Positions 33,540 through 36,754 of a stretch of 36,754 nucleotides of DNA are shown here, piece after piece. Made by a program: the position numbers and the translations under genes. The notes below the pieces were generated by a model. That model searched no databases. It was not told where the DNA came from and saw only the letters and a list, made by a program, of their open reading frames with translations. Position 1 is the first letter of the stretch. Every line of letters starts with the position of its first letter. The DNA is from Bacteroidaceae bacterium (lineage in GTDB: Bacteria > Bacteroidota > Bacteroidia > Bacteroidales > Barnesiellaceae_A): positions 1 through 36,754 of the forward strand of contig JAFQRE010000019.1 in NCBI GenBank assembly GCA_017410245.1, given 5' to 3'.

Positions 33540-34580
33540 TTAAGCGTACAATTCGGTAAATACTTTTCTCAAAGCCTCGCACTCGCGGAGCTCTTGCAAT
33601 GTAATTTCGGCATGGCCTTTGGTGTAACCGTTACCCATAATCATAGTCACATCGCTACCTACACCCTCGGCACCAAGAGCAGCCTTGGTGAAGCTGGTGG
33701 CCATAGAGAAGAAGTAAACGATACCTGTATTCTTTGTACAGAGGATAGAGGTCATCTCGGTAGCTTCGATGTTTACGTTGTTGATAGTGATATCGCACAT
33801 CTCGCCTTTGGTGAGTTCTTCGATTTTGTTGAGAACTGCAACCGAGTCGGTAGCGTCGGCCGAGAATACTACATCGCAGAAACCGAGTTTTTGCAAGCGT
33901 TCTGTACTCTTTTGGCTGTGGCATAGACCTATTACCTTACCGGTAACACCGGCACGTTTCTTTGCCTCATAGCAGCAAAGCATACCCGATTTGCCACCTG
34001 CACCAATGATAAGAACAGTGTCGCCGGGCTTAACGAGCTTGGCAGTTTGAGCGGGAGCACCGGCTACGTCGAGGGCCGAGAGAGCCAGTTTCTCGGGGAG
34101 GTCGGCAGGTATCTTGGCGTAAATACCGCTCTCAAAGAGGATTGCTTTACCTTTGATATCAACTTGGTCAACCTCGGGACGTACTTCAAGAATCTCGTCG
34201 ATGCGGAGGGGTGTGAGAGAGAGAGAAACCAAAGTAGCAATCTTATCGCCTACCTTGAGGTCAATCTTGTCGGCAAGAGCATCACCGATTTTCTCAACAG
34301 TACCCAAGAGCATACCACCCGAACCAGTCCAAGGATTGCGGTGTTTACCTTGAGTCTCTACAATCCACATCATGGTCTCTTTGATCTTCTCGATGTCACC
34401 ATCACATCTTCTTGAGATTTCGGTGAACGAAGCAGAGTCGATGTTGAGAGTTTGTACGTCAATGAGAATTTCATTGTCGTAGATCTCGTCCATGTTGTTG
34501 TCGAGTTTGTTGGCGGGTTGAGGAAGAACGCCTTGGGGTTCCAACACGCGGTGGATACCGTATTTATTACCTTTTTTCAT
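33540..34580 (-). CDS. kdd: L-erythro-3,5-diaminohexanoate dehydrogenase
   Basis: A 346-residue NAD(P)-dependent enzyme. The start (KYGIHRVLEPQGVLPQPANKLDN) and the TMMWIVETQGKHRNPWTGSGGMLLG block are typical of Kdd. A Rossmann motif appears in VLIIGAGGKSGMLCCYEAKKRAG at about 190-212. It oxidatively deaminates 3,5-diaminohexanoate to 3-keto-5-aminohexanoate, feeding Kce, the next gene upstream. The 147-bp gap downstream to kamA is the largest in the operon. Confidence 0.93.
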   Translation of the reverse strand: MKKGNKYGIHRVLEPQGVLPQPANKLDNNMDEIYDNEILIDVQTLNIDSASFTEISRRCDGDIEKIKETMMWIVETQGKHRNPWTGSGGMLLGTVEKIGDALADKIDLKVGDKIATLVSLSLTPLRIDEILEVRPEVDQVDIKGKAILFESGIYAKIPADLPEKLALSALDVAGAPAQTAKLVKPGDTVLIIGAGGKSGMLCCYEAKKRAGVTGKVIGLCHSQKSTERLQKLGFCDVVFSADATDSVAVLNKIEELTKGEMCDITINNVNIEATEMTSILCTKNTGIVYFFSMATSFTKAALGAEGVGSDVTMIMGNGYTKGHAEITLQELRECEALRKVFTELYA

Positions 34581-34623
34581 TGTTTTATAGATTTTATTGT
34601 TTGTTATTACTTCTTGTTATTTT

Positions 34624-35454
34624 TTATTTTACTCTGGGAGGTAATGAGAGTATCTCGCGAGCCTCGGCCGATGTGGCTATCTCACGACCCAATTCCTTGG
34701 CTATCCTCACAACCTTTGCTACCAATTCGCCGTTTGACTTGGCAGGCACACCACGCTCAAGGTTGAGGTTGTCTTCAAAACCTACGCGAACGTTACCACC
34801 CATTGCAATGGCGTGTGCGGCGAGAGTGAAAGCATGGCGACCTATACCGGTTGCTGTCCAAGTAGAGCCTGCTGGAATGGCGTTTACCAACCATGCAAGG
34901 TTTTGTACTGTGGCAGGTGTACAACCGGGCACTCCGAGAACAAAGTTGAATTGCATGGGTGCACCGGGAACTTGACCTTTCTTGGCCATGTTCAATACGG
35001 TGTCGAGGTGTCCCATCTCAAAGCACTCATACTCGGGCTTGATATTATTCTCGATCATGCGTTTACCGAAGTCGCGCATCATGGGCATTGTATTCTCAAA
35101 TACATCGTCGCCAAAGTTGCAAGTACCACAGTCGAGTGTTGCCATCTCGGGGAACAACTCGGTGGGTTGTAAACGTTCCTCGGCGCTCATGCCCACAGCA
35201 CCACCAGTTGAGGGTATGATGATAACATCGGGGCATACTTCATATATGGCATCGATGCACTCTTTGAAGCGGGCTTTGCTTTGAGTGGGTGTACCATCGT
35301 CTTCGCGTACGTGAAGGTGCACTATAGCAGCACCGGCATCAACAGCCGATTTGGCTTCTCTTACAATCTCCTCTACGGTATAGGGTACAGCGGGATTTTG
35401 CTCTTTTGTTACTTCTGCTCCGCAAATAGCGGCTGTAATGATAAGTTTCTCCAT
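34624..35454 (-). CDS. kce: 3-keto-5-aminohexanoate cleavage enzyme (BKACE family)
   Basis: A 276-residue TIM-barrel zinc enzyme. The metal-binding pair His46 and His48 lies in IVHLHVRED. IPSTGGAVGM, LDCGTCNFGDD, ECFEMGHLD, GIGRHAFTLAAHA and Glu227 in VGFEDNLNL complete the family signature. It reacts 3-keto-5-aminohexanoate with acetyl-CoA to give acetoacetate and L-3-aminobutyryl-CoA. BKACE enzymes vary in substrate, but here kdd and kal flank it, so the lysine-pathway role is well supported. It lies 18 bp after kal. Confidence 0.94.
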   Translation of the reverse strand: MEKLIITAAICGAEVTKEQNPAVPYTVEEIVREAKSAVDAGAAIVHLHVREDDGTPTQSKARFKECIDAIYEVCPDVIIIPSTGGAVGMSAEERLQPTELFPEMATLDCGTCNFGDDVFENTMPMMRDFGKRMIENNIKPEYECFEMGHLDTVLNMAKKGQVPGAPMQFNFVLGVPGCTPATVQNLAWLVNAIPAGSTWTATGIGRHAFTLAAHAIAMGGNVRVGFEDNLNLERGVPAKSNGELVAKVVRIAKELGREIATSAEAREILSLPPRVK

Positions 35455-35472
35455 AAAGTCGCTATGTGTATG

Positions 35473-35862
35473 TTATTTTTTTCTTTGACAGTTTTTGGGT
35501 GTGACGCAAGTACCACTTGCACGACACACTACTATAGGCTCTTCGAGCACGTCGCATGCCGAGGGTGAGATGTCGGGACGAGGAACGATTACTTTGCGAG
35601 CCTCAAAGACCATCTTGCGTGAGGTGTTACCTTCCGATACGATTTCGCCTTCGGCCTCGATGTAATCACCGGCATATACAGGTGCCATAAACTCGATGTT
35701 GTCGTATGCTTTGAAAAGACCTTCATCGCCATCGCGTTGGATAAGAAGCTCGGTAGCCACGTCACCAAAGAGTTGCAACATTCTTGCTCCATCAACGAGA
35801 TTGCCGCCGTAGTGGGCATCATGACTACTCATGCGTAGTCGGATAATAGATTTGTGTGCCAT
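35473..35862 (-). CDS. kal: L-3-aminobutyryl-CoA ammonia-lyase
   Basis: A 129-residue hotdog-fold protein. The central helix segment [30 protein letters not shown] and the following [16 protein letters not shown] strand are typical of thioester hotdog enzymes and of Kal. It removes ammonia from 3-aminobutyryl-CoA to give crotonyl-CoA. The length matches characterised Kal proteins. A C-terminal tail with two cysteines ([10 protein letters not shown]) extends past the fold. It sits between atoD (49-bp gap) and kce (18-bp gap), as in other lysine clusters. Confidence 0.92.
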   Translation of the reverse strand: MAHKSIIRLRMSSHDAHYGGNLVDGARMLQLFGDVATELLIQRDGDEGLFKAYDNIEFMAPVYAGDYIEAEGEIVSEGNTSRKMVFEARKVIVPRPDISPSACDVLEEPIVVCRASGTCVTPKNCQRKK

Positions 35863-35911
35863 AGTATTATTTATTTTGTTGTTTATCTTGTTTGTATCCC
35901 TAAGGGGTGGG

Positions 35912-36562
35912 TTATTGTTTCTTGTAAAGGTAATCTACATATACGCCCGATGTGTGTATAGTCTCGGGTGCTAATGAGCCTGTGGGGACAACTTCCTCGG
36001 CCTCGGCAATAACAATGTCGGCAGCGGTAGCCATGAGGGGGTTGAAGTTTTGGGTAGTTCCTTTGTAGATGAGGTTGCCTGCTTCGTCGGCAATAGAAGC
36101 ACCGATGATAGCTACGTCGGCACCAAGAGGTTTCTCCAACAGATATTCTTTGCCATCAACTGTTACTATCTCTTTGCCCTCAGCAATGATAGTGCCTAAA
36201 CCGGTAGCTGTGAGCACGCCACCCAAACCTGCGCCTTTGGCTCTGATGCGCTCGGCCAATGTGCCTTGAGGACAGAACTCAACTTCCAATTCTCCGGCAT
36301 TCATTTGGTTTGATGTCTCGGGATTGGTGCCGATGTGCGATACGTAGAGTTTTTTTACTTGACGATTGACAATGAGCTTGCCAATAGATTGGTCGGGAAA
36401 TGCTGTGTCGTTGCAGATGATAGTCAAATCTTTCACTCCCTTTTCAACAAGGGCATCAACGATTTGTGTAGGCGCGCCAACGGCCAAGAAACCGCCTATC
36501 ATAAGAGTCATACCGTCGTTGATTTGAGCAACGGCCTCTTCGAGTGTTACATGCTTCTTCAT
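35912..36562 (-). CDS. atoD: butyryl-CoA:acetoacetate CoA-transferase alpha subunit
   Basis: A 216-residue family I CoA-transferase subunit [34 protein letters not shown] at the start, [38 protein letters not shown], and [25 protein letters not shown] sequence near residue 170 are diagnostic. It is the first gene of the lysine operon, while the catalytic beta subunit AtoA is tenth, about 8.5 kb downstream. A -7 box lies 41 bp upstream. It exchanges CoA between butyryl-CoA and acetoacetate together with AtoA. Confidence 0.92.
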   Translation of the reverse strand: MKKHVTLEEAVAQINDGMTLMIGGFLAVGAPTQIVDALVEKGVKDLTIICNDTAFPDQSIGKLIVNRQVKKLYVSHIGTNPETSNQMNAGELEVEFCPQGTLAERIRAKGAGLGGVLTATGLGTIIAEGKEIVTVDGKEYLLEKPLGADVAIIGASIADEAGNLIYKGTTQNFNPLMATAADIVIAEAEEVVPTGSLAPETIHTSGVYVDYLYKKQ

Positions 36563-36602
36563 CTAATTTATATGTTATTTTAGTTTGTTGTCTTTTGTTG
36601 GG

Positions 36603-36610
36603 CAAATATA
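36603..36610 (-). promoter_or_regulatory. Bacteroidetes -7 box for the lysine operon
   Basis: Plus-strand CAAATATA reads TATATTTG on the minus strand, a full TAnnTTTG match, implying a leader of about 35 nt before atoD. The -33 element is weak (TTAG, plus CTAA at 36631-36634, spacer 20). A short palindrome AGCAC-TG-GTGCT at 36659-36670 lies upstream and could bind a regulator. Confidence 0.55.
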
Positions 36611-36678
36611 AGAATTATCTCTGGAAAAATCTAACGAATGAGGGAAAATAATGATGGCAGCACTGGTGCTCAATGACT

Positions 36679-36754
36679 TATGAGGACTTTTGATGAAAGC
36701 CTCGCCGATGCAAAAGTGCAAGGAAATGAAAGGTAATGAGAGCGGACGGTTTTC
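36679..36754. other. short unexplained element at the right window edge
   Basis: Several overlapping frames stay open. One is an 18-codon ORF from ATG 36680 to TAA 36736 (MRTFDESLADAKVQGNER); another, from ATG 36693, runs to the window edge (MKASPMQKCKEMKGNESGRF). The reverse strand is also open for about 60 codons from the window end. Openness on both strands and in several frames suggests a conserved or repeated noncoding element rather than one gene. I have only a vague memory of similar short predicted ORFs in Bacteroidales genomes. Confidence 0.3.

Noticed and set aside
36563..36754. A cobalamin or lysine riboswitch upstream of the lysine operon.
   Set aside because: The predicted leader is only about 35 nt, and I see no B12-box-like sequence or lysine riboswitch core in this stretch.

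Overview
The window looks like chromosomal DNA of an anaerobic, gut- or oral-type Bacteroidales bacterium. The signs are: promoters with a TAnnTTTG -7 box (and TTTG -33 box) instead of sigma-70 boxes, Mfa/FimA-type fimbrillin genes, a type IX secretion (T9SS) sorting domain, DUF3575/DUF3868/DUF5106-type proteins, and a lysine-to-butyrate gene cluster in the order I recall from Porphyromonas. I cannot name the species. I see no tRNA, rRNA, CRISPR array, insertion sequence or phage gene.

Left part (1-8900): a set of mostly single genes. They are an OmpA-like envelope protein (-); a membrane-anchored M23/LytM-like protein that has lost its zinc ligands, paired with a CYTH-domain protein (+); an exported arginine deiminase (+); MsrA (-) divergent from a desulfoferrodoxin/superoxide reductase (+), together a small oxidative-defence pair; a glycerate kinase (-); and a translationally overlapped pair of secreted proteins (+), the first ending in a T9SS type A sorting domain. 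Strong hairpins separate the convergent genes.

Middle part (8916-21427, all -): one apparent fimbrial operon read right to left: DUF3575 protein, DUF3868/OmpA-like/TPR protein, Mfa1-type major fimbrillin, Mfa2/FimB-type anchor, an accessory fimbrillin lipoprotein, two very large tip-like lipoproteins (the first ending in a FISUMP-like domain), and a thioredoxin-fold DUF5106 protein. The promoter (TTTG-N19-TAAATTTG) lies about 100 bp before the first gene. A long perfect stem-loop directly after mfa1 may set the ratio of shaft to anchor and tip subunits. Upstream of the promoter is a noncoding stretch with a run of nine G and a repeated TGGAAAAATGT motif; this is the least ordinary regulatory region in the window.

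Right part (22096-36562, all -): a 15-gene lysine fermentation operon, atoD-kal-kce-kdd-kamA-kamB-kamC-kamD-kamE-atoA-crt-hbd-bcd-etfB-etfA. It encodes the route lysine -> beta-lysine -> 3,5-diaminohexanoate -> 3-keto-5-aminohexanoate -> acetoacetate + 3-aminobutyryl-CoA -> crotonyl-CoA -> butyryl-CoA -> butyrate, plus KamB/KamC, thought to reactivate the B12/PLP-dependent lysine 5,6-aminomutase. The two CoA-transferase subunits sit at distant positions in the operon, and a terminator-like hairpin divides it between kdd and kamA. No thiolase, lysine transporter or dedicated regulator is in the window. The extreme right edge holds a short unexplained element upstream of the operon promoter.
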